A stretch of 21,014 bases of DNA, from contig CAKZIH010000349.1 of NCBI GenBank assembly GCA_936931335.1, forward strand, positions 1 through 21,014, written 5' to 3'. The position numbers and the translations under genes are program-made. Origin of the DNA: an uncultured Nostocoides sp. Its GTDB lineage: Bacteria; Actinomycetota; Actinomycetes; Actinomycetales; Dermatophilaceae. Below, one piece after another: positions 8,424-15,862 of this stretch (positions within the stretch are counted from its first letter, which is position 1; each line of letters begins with the position of its first letter). The notes beneath the pieces were generated by a model, which was not told the DNA's origin, made no database searches, and saw only the letters and a program-made list of their open reading frames with translations.

Positions 8424-8461
8424 ACGACGGCCCCGGGACCTCGCAGTCCCGGGGCCGTCGT
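8424..8461 (-). terminator. Strong hairpin terminator after the precursor operon
   Basis: A perfect 16-bp stem, ACGACGGCCCCGGGAC (8424-8439) and its complement (8446-8461), with a 6-nt loop. It begins 13 bp after the stop of the last precursor gene on the minus strand. No T-tract follows. It would separate abundant precursor transcripts from the tailoring operon. Confidence 0.7.
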
Positions 8462-8474
8462 CGTTCGCGTCAGG

Positions 8475-8840
8475 TCAGCAGCAGCAGCAGCAGCACGGGA
8501 CCTCGCCGGCCGCCACCTCGTTGAGCTCCTGCTCAGAGAGCTCGGCGCTGTCCGCGGCCGGGGCGGCGGGCAGGTGGAGCTGGAAGACGCCGGTCTCCAG
8601 ACCCTTCTCGTAGAGGGTCTGCTGGACGTCCAGGGCCGCCTCATTGCCCTTGTCCTCGTAGGGGTTGACCTCGTCGGAACGGTGACGGACGACCTCGACC
8701 CGAACGTTCTCCGGCAGGCTCAACCCCACCTCGGCCAGGGCGGCCTTGGGGTCGGCGTCGAGCCGGGCCGAGAACTCGTCGTCGGTCCAGTCCTTGATGA
8801 GGGTCTGCAGGTACTGGTCGCGGAAGTCGGTGGTGGACAT
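8475..8840 (-). CDS. NHLP-leader RiPP precursor with CCCCCC core (precursor A)
   Basis: A 121-residue precursor. The leader has the nitrile-hydratase-alpha-like block RLDADPKAALAEVGLSLPENV and then VEVVRH, typical of NHLP leaders. The four-gene family motif LYEKGLETGVFQLHLPAAP follows, then an acidic ELSEQELNEVAAG stretch. Cleavage after Ala-Gly (residues 111-112) would release EVPCCCCCC. All six Cys codons are TGC, placed directly before the stop. A good ribosome site (AAGGAG) precedes the ATG at 8840. It is the last gene of the C-B-A precursor operon and is followed by a strong terminator. It lacks Ser or Thr in the core, so only thiazol(in)es could form. A metal-binding metallothionein-like role is an alternative but less likely, given the leader and neighbours. 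Confidence 0.9.
   Translation of the reverse strand: MSTTDFRDQYLQTLIKDWTDDEFSARLDADPKAALAEVGLSLPENVRVEVVRHRSDEVNPYEDKGNEAALDVQQTLYEKGLETGVFQLHLPAAPAADSAELSEQELNEVAAGEVPCCCCCC
8478..8495. repeat. (TGC)6 trinucleotide repeat encoding the core of precursor A
   Basis: Six identical codons in a row on the minus strand (GCA repeats on the plus strand). Related tracts encode the other cores: five TGC at 8930-8944, four plus four at 9323-9349 and four plus four at 10044-10070, the last two split by a Pro codon. Pure codon repeats can slip and would change the number of cysteines. Confidence 0.85.
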
Positions 8841-8902
8841 TGCGTGCTCCTTTTGTCGGGGTTATCGCGAATTGGATTGGGGTGGTGTGCTTTTCGGTTG
8901 AA

Positions 8903-9301
8903 TCAGACCGTGCAGCTACTGCACGAGGGGCAGCAGCAGCAGCAATAGGTGGCGCCGGCGGCGACCGAGTTGAGGTCGTCGGCGTCCAGTTCGCCGGTGT
9001 CCAGATCGGGTGCTTGGGGCACATGGAAGACGAACTCACCGGTCTGCAGGCCCGTCTCGTAGAGGGCGAGTTGCGCCTCCAGATCTCCACCGCCTTCGGC
9101 GATCTCGGCACCGATCTGATCGGAGGAGTGGCGCACTATGGTGACGCGCGAATCGGCCGGCAGGGTCAGACCCGCTTCGGCGAGCGCCCCGACCGGGTCA
9201 CGGTCCAGGCGTGCGGCGTAGTCCTCATCGCCCCAGCTGGAGAGCAGCATCCGGGTGTAGGCATCGACGACCTTGCGCCGGGCTCCATTGGTGAGTGCCA
9301 T
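8903..9301 (-). CDS. NHLP-leader RiPP precursor with CCCCCPSCSSCTV core (precursor B)
   Basis: A 132-residue precursor, the most divergent in its core. The leader has RLDRDPVGALAEAGLTLPADS and VTIVRH, the family motif LYETGLQTGEFVFHVPQAP, and the cleavage region DDLNSVAAG. Cutting after Ala-Gly would leave ATYCCCCCPSCSSCTV: eight... more exactly seven Cys (five contiguous, two in the tail), three Ser and two Thr. Unlike the others it offers Ser and Thr that could give oxazoles. GGAGG lies 5 bp before the ATG at 9301, and the gene starts 15 bp after the stop of precursor C, so it is co-transcribed with C and A. A 62-bp gap separates it from A. Confidence 0.9.
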   Translation of the reverse strand: MALTNGARRKVVDAYTRMLLSSWGDEDYAARLDRDPVGALAEAGLTLPADSRVTIVRHSSDQIGAEIAEGGGDLEAQLALYETGLQTGEFVFHVPQAPDLDTGELDADDLNSVAAGATYCCCCCPSCSSCTV

Positions 9302-9316
9302 GGGTGCCTCCGATGG

Positions 9317-9700
9317 TCAGCTGCAGCAGCAGCAGGGGCAGCAGCAGCAGTTGATCGAGCCACCGGAGACTTCGCTGAGCTCGTCCACGTCGAGCTCGCT
9401 GGTGTCGATCTGCGGGGTGGCAGGGATGTGGAACTCGAAGGTGCCGCTGGTCAGGCCGGCCTCGTAGAGCCCGACCTGCTTGTCCAGGCGTGCTTCCTGG
9501 CCATCGGCGGCGCCGGCGGCGGTGGTGCCGCGCACGATCTCGATGGTGGCGTCGGCGGGCAACTCCAGGCCAACCTCGGCCAGCGCGGCGCGCGGGTCGG
9601 AGTCGAGGCGGGCGGCGTACTCGTCGCTCGACCAGCTGGCCAGCAGGGCCTTGGTGTAGGCGTCGATGAATTCGTTCTTCTGGGCTTCGGACAGGGCCAT
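9317..9700 (-). CDS. NHLP-leader RiPP precursor with CCCCPCCCCS core (precursor C)
   Basis: A 127-residue precursor. Leader: MALSEAQKNEFIDAYTKAL, then RLDSDPRAALAEVGLELPAD, IEIVRG, the family motif LYEAGLTSGTFEFHIPATP, and DELSEVSGG. The Gly-Gly site (113-114) is a standard target for C39 peptidases such as the one encoded at 13625-15859. The released core would be SINCCCCPCCCCS: two blocks of four Cys around a Pro, with a final Ser. AAGGAG precedes the ATG at 9700. It is the first gene of the C-B-A operon, and the 337 bp upstream hold the terminator of gene D and presumably a promoter. It is nearly a copy of precursor D (about 14 differences in 127 residues by eye). Confidence 0.93.
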   Translation of the reverse strand: MALSEAQKNEFIDAYTKALLASWSSDEYAARLDSDPRAALAEVGLELPADATIEIVRGTTAAGAADGQEARLDKQVGLYEAGLTSGTFEFHIPATPQIDTSELDVDELSEVSGGSINCCCCPCCCCS

Positions 9701-9969
9701 CGCAAACTCCTTGTCGGTTCGGTGCGCGGGGAGCGGTTCCTCGCGATGTCTCGACTCTTCGGCACGCGCGCTACGGTCCGAAAGACCCGCCGTCGCTCAT
9801 CGATGACGTATGTCGTCCGCAGCTATGCCGACCGCCGCACCCGGGTGACGTAGGGCCGCGGCGCGACCGTGCGTATGCCCGTGCCGGTCACCCGATTCCT
9901 TGGCAACCAGCGCCCGCCAACGCACGCCTGGCCAAGCGGTGGCACCCCGCCGTCGAGGGAAAACGACCA
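9701..9969 (-). promoter_or_regulatory. Upstream region of precursor operon C-B-A
   Basis: About 270 bp without a credible gene, between the gene D terminator and the ATG of precursor C. Because a terminator precedes it, it should hold the promoter of the C-B-A operon. I see no convincing -35/-10 pair. The 11-mer ACGACATACGT (minus strand, 9806-9816) recurs in the opposite orientation upstream of gene D. Confidence 0.4.
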
Positions 9970-10006
9970 ATCGGCCGGACCCGCGCGTGTGCGGGGTCCG
10001 GCCGAT
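9970..10006 (-). terminator. Rho-independent-type terminator after precursor D
   Basis: A perfect 13-bp stem, ATCGGCCGGACCC (9970-9982) with GGGTCCGGCCGAT (9994-10006) and an 11-nt loop, lies 31 bp past the stop of precursor D. On the minus strand it is followed closely by TCGTTTT. It makes gene D a single-gene transcript. Confidence 0.7.
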
Positions 10007-10037
10007 CGGCCGTCGGGTGGTGCTTCGTCGCCAGGAC

Positions 10038-10421
10038 TCAGCTGCAGCAGCAGCAGGGGCAGCAGCAGCAGTTGATCCCACCGCCAGAGACCTCGCTGAG
10101 CTCGTCCACGTCCAACTCGCTGGTGTCGATCTGCGGGGTGGCCGGCATGTGGAACTCGAAGGTGCCGCTCTCCAGGCCGGCCTCATAGAGCGCGACCTGC
10201 TTGTCCAGGCGGCCCTCCTCACCCTCCTGGCTGGCCGCACCGGTGGTGCCACGCACGATCTCGATCTTGGCGTCGGCCGGCAACTGCAGGCCGACCTCGG
10301 CCAGCGCGGCGCGCGGGTCGGAGTCGAGACGCTCGGCATACTCGTCGCTCGACCAGCTGGCGAGCAGAGCCTTGGTGTAGGCGTCGATGAATTCGTTCTT
10401 CTGGGCTTCGGACAGGGCCAT
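10038..10421 (-). CDS. NHLP-leader RiPP precursor with CCCCPCCCCS core (precursor D)
   Basis: A 127-residue paralogue of precursor C with the same leader architecture: RLDSDPRAALAEVGLQLPAD, IEIVRG, LYEAGLESGTFEFHMPATP, DELSEVSGG. Cleavage after Gly-Gly would give GINCCCCPCCCCS. Differences from C sit mainly in the acidic linker (SQEGEEG here). AAGGAG lies about 11 bp before the ATG at 10421. It stands alone between two terminators, so it is transcribed from the 200-bp region 10422-10634. A separate promoter for one copy of a duplicated precursor suggests a different expression level or timing, but that is inference. Confidence 0.93.
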   Translation of the reverse strand: MALSEAQKNEFIDAYTKALLASWSSDEYAERLDSDPRAALAEVGLQLPADAKIEIVRGTTGAASQEGEEGRLDKQVALYEAGLESGTFEFHMPATPQIDTSELDVDELSEVSGGGINCCCCPCCCCS

Positions 10422-10634
10422 GGTTTTCGTGTCTCCTTGCTCGATGGGTGAGTTGCCGGGACTGACCGCGCGCCCTGTTCGGACCTTCGGTGCGTTGCCG
10501 ACAGGTCAATCCTTCGTCGCCGCCCCCACCTCGCGGAATAGCTCGGCCGGCCGAACGCTTACGCAGCAATTACTGTTGCGGGGCAACGACATACGTGCCC
10601 ATGCCGAAGGCCTACCGAGGGATACGCAAAAGCA
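10422..10634 (-). promoter_or_regulatory. Upstream region of precursor D
   Basis: No gene is seen here. The region lies between the transporter-operon terminator and precursor D, so it should hold D's promoter. A TTGACC (minus strand) about 80 bp before the ATG resembles a -35 box, but no good -10 is at the right distance. A small hairpin GTTGC-CCC-GCAAC is also present. Confidence 0.35.
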
Positions 10635-10668
10635 ATCCCGGCCCGACCTGAGCGGGTCGGACCGGGAT
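10635..10668 (-). terminator. Terminator of the SagB-HlyD-ABC operon
   Basis: A 14-bp stem, ATCCCGGCCCGACC (10635-10648) with GGTCGGACCGGGAT (10655-10668), 6-nt loop. Its only imperfection is a C-A mismatch on the plus strand that becomes a G-U pair on the minus strand, and the minus strand then reads TGCTTTTG. It therefore acts on the minus strand, after the stop of the second transporter. Confidence 0.75.
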
Positions 10669-10694
10669 GGCGTCAGGTGGCGTGCACAGCCGAC

Positions 10695-13628
10695 TCAGTC
10701 GGACTCCTGCCGGCTCGCCAGCTCCGCGAAGAGGCCGTCGGGGTCGGCCATCAGCTCGCGATAGGTGCCGGTCTGCACCACCCGGCCCTTGTCCATCACC
10801 ACGATCCGGTCGGCGTCGCGCACGGTGGACAGGCGGTGCGCCACGACGACCCGGGTGGCATTGAGCTGCCGGGTGGCATCGGCCACGATGCGCTGGGTGG
10901 GATTGTCCAGCGCGCTGGTGGCCTCATCGAAGATGACGAAGCGGGGCCGGTTGACCAAGGCGCGGGCGATCATCAAGCGCTGGATCTGCCCGCCCGACAG
11001 CCCGGCCGAGGCTTCGTTGACCACCGTGGCCAGGCCCATCGGCATGGCCTTGATGACCGGGGTAAGCCCGGCCATATCGGCCGCCTCCCAGATTTCATCC
11101 TCCGTATAGCGCCCGCCGCCCGAGATATTTTCCCGGATGTCGCCGGCCATCAACCGCGGGCTCTGCAGCACCACGCCGCATTGGGCGCGCACCCCCGGCA
11201 GGTCGAGTTCACCCAGATCCTGACCGTCGAAGAGCACCGCCCCCTGATGCGGCCGGGAGAAGCCGAGCATCAGCCGGATCACCGTGGACTTCCCGCTGCC
11301 CGAGGGCCCGACGATCGCCACGAACTCACCCGGCTGCACATCGATGCTGACATCGTCCAGGACCAGCGGGCCGTCGTCGCGGTAGCGGAAGGAGACCCCT
11401 CGCAGCGAGACATTGCCCGAGAGCTCCCCCGGATGCGCCTTGCCGATCCCCGCCTCCGGGTCGGCCTCGAGGACCGGACGTAGCGACTCCACCATGGGAA
11501 TGATCGCCCCCGCGGTCAGCACGCTGCCGGTGAACTGCAGCAGCGCATTGATCATCAGGGTGAATGCGGTGAGGAAGGTCAGCAGGGCGGCCATCGACAT
11601 ACTGCGTTGAGTCATGGCCACGGTGAAGACGACACCCAAACTGAGCAGCGGATAGACGGCATTGAAGATCGTCACCCGGTCCTGTACCCGCCGGCTGGCG
11701 AGGATGCGCGACTGGACCGCGCGCTGCTGCTCCGACCAGCGCAGGAAGGCGCGCTCTTCGGCCGCGGCCGCGCGGATCTTGGTCATCGCCGAGAGGATCT
11801 CGTAGCTCAGCCCGGTCAGGCCCTGCTCAGCCTCATAGCGCTCCCGCTCCAGGCGCAACACTCGGCGGCCGGCGAGCAGACATACGGCGACGGCAATGGC
11901 CGCCAGCCCGAGCGCCAAGGCGGCCAGCGAGACGCTGTAGAAGAAGGCGACCAAGAGGTTGGCGACGACCACCACCAGACCCAGGGTCGCGGCGACCACG
12001 ACCCCGGAGAGGATCTCCTGCGCGGCCTTGAGGCTGAGGATCACCGTGCCGAGCCGGCCGGTGGAGTACCTCTGGAAGAAGGTCACCGGCAGGTCCAGGA
12101 GGCGACCGAAGATCCCCGTCTGGGTTTTGGTCACCAGCGCGCCCTGGATGCGCAGCACGGCGAGGTTCTGCACCGCCGCGAAGGCCGCACCCACGGCCGC
12201 GCTGGCGATGACCGCGAGCCCGCCCTGGATGATCATCGGGCGGTTGGCGGCGGCGACGAATTCGCCGAGGATCTTGCCATTGAGCACCGGGGTGAGCAGA
12301 CCTAGCAGACCGATCAGTGCCGCCATCGTGGCGAACATCGCCACGCTGCCGCGCAGACCCGTGAAGCCATAGCGCACCAGGGCGCCGATGGTGCTGATCC
12401 CCGCGGGCAGGCGCGGGTAGATCGTCCATACCGTGCGCCCGGCCGAGAAATGGTTGTCCCGGGTGACCCGCACCGGCTTGTCGAGCCAGCGCGCGAAGGC
12501 GACATAGCCGCCGTCCTTGAAGAGGAAGGCGACCGGCAGGTGGTCCGGGCCCCAATAGCCGGCCACCGGCCCCATATCCGTTGTCCACCAACGCCCTTCG
12601 AGCCGTATGCCGCGAGTGCGCACCCAGCCACTGGCCCCCAGGTCGGCAAAGTCGGCGATGCTGCGCCGATGACGAATGGAGTCCGGTACCCCCGGATCGT
12701 CGCCCATCTCCTCCAGCACCCGGACCGTGGCGTCGATCAGCCCCGGGGTGACCCCGGGCAGTGAGCCGATGCCGATGGCCGATTGTTCGCCCAGCAGCAG
12801 TAGATCGTTCTCGTCCCGCACATGGCCCAGGGTGTCCTCGTCGCGTCGGCGCGCGCGCTGCACCGCGGCCGAGGCGTTCAGCGCCTCGCGCTCCACCAGA
12901 CGGTCGATGAGGAAGAGGAAGCGGGACCAGTGCGCGACCAGGCGATGCCACAGGGTGTCCTCGCGCAGCAGTTCCGCAGTCGTGCGCGTCCGCAGCACGG
13001 TCGCGGTGTCGAGCACCAGCCAGTCCTGCCGGCTCAGACACAGGCTGTCTCCGTCGGCATATTCGGCCCGTTCGGCCCCCTGGCAGGCCCGGCCGGAGAC
13101 GATGTCCACCCACAAGAGCGATTGCACCGGGCGCAGCACGTCATGGGCGGCGAACTCACAGGTTGCCTCCGCCGGCAGTACTTCGAAGTCCCGCGGCGGC
13201 AAGGGCCGGCTCAAGCTGGGGTCGATCTTGCGCAGGGTGGACTCGATGCCGCGCGCCAGGGTTTCCCCTGGATCGGCGCCCCCAAAGTCATTGCCCAGCA
13301 AGCGCATTCGCTGCCGCAGTTCGGCCAAGGGGATGGTGCGCATGGACGCCGAGCCCACCCGCCGGCAGATCACCCGGTGACGGGGCCCGGCGACCGGGCC
13401 GGCGATAACATCGCCCGCGGTGATTCGGGCCAGGGAGTGCCAGGGGCCGACCGGCTGACCGTCGACCACCTGCACCGCAAAGAGATCCACCTCGCCATGG
13501 GCCACGATGGCGACCTCGTCCGCGGTGAGGATCGGAAACATATCCCGGGCCGACCAGTCCGCTTCCCGGTCCTCACCGAGCAACAGCGGGGAGCCGGTGG
13601 GTGGCCTGGACATACCGTCAATGGTCAT
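10695..13628 (-). CDS. NHLM-type bacteriocin ABC transporter, permease/ATP-binding (ABC2)
   Basis: A 977-residue exporter. The first 400 or so residues are a soluble region with no C39 catalytic motif, as in the second transporter of NHLM systems. It includes a segment with LEGRWWTTDMGPVAGYWG and PVAFLFKDGGYVAF, characteristic of that family. Then come a six-helix ABC exporter membrane domain and a C-terminal nucleotide-binding domain: Walker A GPSGSGKST near residue 770, signature LSGGQIQRLMIARAL, Walker B FVIFDEATSALD, switch AHRLSTV. I start it at the ATG at 13628, which overlaps the stop of the C39 transporter gene (ATGA); the longer frame to 13805 lies inside that gene. It is the last gene of its operon. 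NHLM systems usually carry both transporters, perhaps as a heterodimer. Confidence 0.92.
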   Translation of the reverse strand: MTIDGMSRPPTGSPLLLGEDREADWSARDMFPILTADEVAIVAHGEVDLFAVQVVDGQPVGPWHSLARITAGDVIAGPVAGPRHRVICRRVGSASMRTIPLAELRQRMRLLGNDFGGADPGETLARGIESTLRKIDPSLSRPLPPRDFEVLPAEATCEFAAHDVLRPVQSLLWVDIVSGRACQGAERAEYADGDSLCLSRQDWLVLDTATVLRTRTTAELLREDTLWHRLVAHWSRFLFLIDRLVEREALNASAAVQRARRRDEDTLGHVRDENDLLLLGEQSAIGIGSLPGVTPGLIDATVRVLEEMGDDPGVPDSIRHRRSIADFADLGASGWVRTRGIRLEGRWWTTDMGPVAGYWGPDHLPVAFLFKDGGYVAFARWLDKPVRVTRDNHFSAGRTVWTIYPRLPAGISTIGALVRYGFTGLRGSVAMFATMAALIGLLGLLTPVLNGKILGEFVAAANRPMIIQGGLAVIASAAVGAAFAAVQNLAVLRIQGALVTKTQTGIFGRLLDLPVTFFQRYSTGRLGTVILSLKAAQEILSGVVVAATLGLVVVVANLLVAFFYSVSLAALALGLAAIAVAVCLLAGRRVLRLERERYEAEQGLTGLSYEILSAMTKIRAAAAEERAFLRWSEQQRAVQSRILASRRVQDRVTIFNAVYPLLSLGVVFTVAMTQRSMSMAALLTFLTAFTLMINALLQFTGSVLTAGAIIPMVESLRPVLEADPEAGIGKAHPGELSGNVSLRGVSFRYRDDGPLVLDDVSIDVQPGEFVAIVGPSGSGKSTVIRLMLGFSRPHQGAVLFDGQDLGELDLPGVRAQCGVVLQSPRLMAGDIRENISGGGRYTEDEIWEAADMAGLTPVIKAMPMGLATVVNEASAGLSGGQIQRLMIARALVNRPRFVIFDEATSALDNPTQRIVADATRQLNATRVVVAHRLSTVRDADRIVVMDKGRVVQTGTYRELMADPDGLFAELASRQESD

Positions 13629-15859
13629 GAGATGCGCTCCGCGTTCGTGGCCTTCTCGGATTGCACGAGGTCGGCATACACCGACCCCAGCGCCATGAGA
13701 TCGTCGTGCCGCCCCTTTTCCACCACGGTCCCGTCCTCGACGACCATGATCACGTCCGCGTCGCGGACGGTGGAGAGGCGATGGGCGATGATCACCAGCG
13801 CGCACCCGCGGCGGCGCAGGTTGTCGATGACGCGGCGTTCGGTCGCCGTGTCCAGGGCACTGGTGCCCTCGTCGAGGATCACCAGGGTGGGATCGCTGAC
13901 CAGCGCACGGGCGAGCTCGAGGCGCTGGCGCTGGCCACCGGAGAAATTGCTGCCGCCCTCGGCCACCGCGGCATTGATGCCGCCGGCCCGTCGCGAGATG
14001 GTGTCGAAGATCTCCGCATCCCGCAGGGCGCGCAGCACGCTCTCGTCACGAACCTCGCTGTCCCAGAAGCAAATATTGTCCCGCACGGTGCCCTCGAAGA
14101 GGGTCGTGGTCTGGTCCACATAGGCCACGGAGCGGGCCATCGACTGCCGGCTCCACTCATGGCGTTCCTGGCCGTCGAAGAGGATCCGCCCGCCGGTGGG
14201 TTCCAGCAGGCCGGCGGCGAGCTTGGCGATGGTGCTCTTGCCGGATCCGGAGGCACCGACCAGGGCCACGCGCATACCGGGTTCCACGGCGAGATCCAGA
14301 CCGCGTACCAAGGGCGGCAGCAGGGGGCTGAAGGTGAAGTCCACCGACTCGAACCGCAGGCTGCCGGAGAGCACCTCACCGCCCGGGCCACTCGGATTGG
14401 CCGCGAATGACGGATCGAGTTGGTAGTTCTCCGCATCGCGCAGTCGGTGCAATTGCGCCTGCATCTCCTGCAGCACCCCAGCCTGATTGGTCAGCTGGGT
14501 CAGCGGTCGGGTGAACGTCGCCAGCAGCGCCTGGAAGGCGAAGAGCACCCCCACGGTGATCGCGCCATGGGTGACCCGCAGACCGCCGACGAGCATGACC
14601 AGCCCCGAGTTCACCGTGGCGAGCATGGGCGGGACAATCCCGATCAGCGCGGTGGGCACCCCCAGCCGCTGGGACTCGGTGATGGTTTTGGCCAGCGACC
14701 CCGACCACCGGGTGAACGAGGCGTGCTCGGTGCCGGAGGCCTTCACCGTTTCGATCGAGGAGATCGTATGGAGCGTGGCCACCGCCAGCCGGCCTTCCTC
14801 GGCCTCCAGCGCGGTGGCGGTGTCCACCCGGCGGCGCATGACCGCGCGCAGCACGATGAGGTTGATCAGGGCGACGGCGATCGCGAGCGCGCCGAGCACC
14901 AAGTCCTGGAAGAGCAGCGCCGCGCCATAGACGACGATGAGCAGCAGGTTGACCACGGTGACCACGAGGTCCCGGGTGACGGTCTGCGCGACCAACCGGT
15001 TGCTGGTCAACCGGCGACCGAGTTCCCCGGGACGGCGCTGGAGATAGAAACCCATCGGCAGTCGCAACAGCCGATAGAGGAAGCGGCCGCTGGACACCAG
15101 GGAGCTGCGGGCCTCCACCAGGCGCAGATAGTAGGTCTGCACCAGGGTGAGGATGAAGATCCCCAGTGCGCAGCCGAGCAGGCCGGCCAGCAGCGGCAGC
15201 ATCGCCAGCAGGCCGGTGCGCCCATAGATCGAGTCGACGTAGTACTGGGTGAAGATCGGGCCGATGATCCCGGGGATCACCAGGACCACCGCCGCCAGCA
15301 GGGCCAAGGTCAGGCCACGACCGGACTTGGAGGTGCGTTCCAGCAGCATCTGCCGCAGGCGCGGCGGCTCCCCGCCCGCCTCGAAGTCCTCCCCCGGCGC
15401 CAGGTCGAGCACGATCCCGGTGAAGCCGGAATCGAACTCTGCCAACGGCATACGCCGGGGGCCGGAGGCGGGATCGTTGAGCAGCACCATGGTTTGGCCA
15501 CGGCGGCGCTCAAAACCGTTGACCACCATGAAGTGCTGGAAGGCCCAGAAGACGATGACCGGGCGGCCCATCTCGATCAGCGGCGGCAACTCCATCCGGG
15601 AGCCCTTGCCCACCAACCCATATTTGGCGGCCGCGTCCATCACATTCTTGGCGGTGGATCCGTCCCGGGAGATCCCGCAGGCGACCCGAAGCTCTTCCAG
15701 CGGAACGAATTTGCCGTAGTGCGCCAGGATGATCGCCAGGGATGCGGCGCCGCATTCGACCGCCTCCATCTGAATGACCGTCGGCGTCCGGCGCACCGGT
15801 GCCCGCCAGGGGGCCAGGCCTTTGCATTCCGTCTCCACCCGCGGTGGCGCCTTGGGCAT
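13625..15859 (-). CDS. NHLM-type peptidase/permease/ATP-binding ABC transporter (C39, ABC1)
   Basis: A 744-residue peptidase-containing exporter that should remove the precursor leader and export the product. The N-terminal C39 peptidase has a complete active site: oxyanion Gln30, nucleophile Cys36 (MEAVECGAAS), His109 (FQHFMVVNGF) and Asp129 (LNDPASG). A six-helix membrane domain follows, and a nucleotide-binding domain with Walker A GASGSGKST near residue 533, signature FSGGQRQRLELARAL and Walker B LVILDEGTSALD, in which the usual DEA is DEG. The switch region is AHRLSTV. ATG at 15859 is 3 bp after the HlyD stop, and its stop overlaps the ABC2 start. The Gly-Gly and Ala-Gly sites of the four precursors fit its specificity. 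Confidence 0.95.
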   Translation of the reverse strand: MPKAPPRVETECKGLAPWRAPVRRTPTVIQMEAVECGAASLAIILAHYGKFVPLEELRVACGISRDGSTAKNVMDAAAKYGLVGKGSRMELPPLIEMGRPVIVFWAFQHFMVVNGFERRRGQTMVLLNDPASGPRRMPLAEFDSGFTGIVLDLAPGEDFEAGGEPPRLRQMLLERTSKSGRGLTLALLAAVVLVIPGIIGPIFTQYYVDSIYGRTGLLAMLPLLAGLLGCALGIFILTLVQTYYLRLVEARSSLVSSGRFLYRLLRLPMGFYLQRRPGELGRRLTSNRLVAQTVTRDLVVTVVNLLLIVVYGAALLFQDLVLGALAIAVALINLIVLRAVMRRRVDTATALEAEEGRLAVATLHTISSIETVKASGTEHASFTRWSGSLAKTITESQRLGVPTALIGIVPPMLATVNSGLVMLVGGLRVTHGAITVGVLFAFQALLATFTRPLTQLTNQAGVLQEMQAQLHRLRDAENYQLDPSFAANPSGPGGEVLSGSLRFESVDFTFSPLLPPLVRGLDLAVEPGMRVALVGASGSGKSTIAKLAAGLLEPTGGRILFDGQERHEWSRQSMARSVAYVDQTTTLFEGTVRDNICFWDSEVRDESVLRALRDAEIFDTISRRAGGINAAVAEGGSNFSGGQRQRLELARALVSDPTLVILDEGTSALDTATERRVIDNLRRRGCALVIIAHRLSTVRDADVIMVVEDGTVVEKGRHDDLMALGSVYADLVQSEKATNAERIS

Positions 15860-15862
15860 CGT

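Larger units (their letters stand above)
9317..10421. repeat. Tandem duplication of a precursor gene (C and D)
   Basis: Two direct copies of a 384-bp gene at 9317-9700 and 10038-10421, same strand, about 89 % identical in protein by my count. Most changes cluster in the short segment after VRGTT in the leader, while the 11 C-terminal residues NCCCCPCCCCS are identical. Confidence 0.9.

Noticed and set aside
8478..8495. CAG/TGC repeats as a non-coding microsatellite or CRISPR-like repeat
   Set aside because: They lie in frame at the end of four homologous leader genes with ribosome sites; the spacing is not that of a CRISPR array.
8475..10421. Precursors as metallothioneins or nitrile hydratase alpha subunits
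   Set aside because: The leader resembles nitrile hydratase but lacks its metal-binding catalytic segment, all cysteines are after a Gly-Gly/Ala-Gly site, and a C39 transporter is next door.
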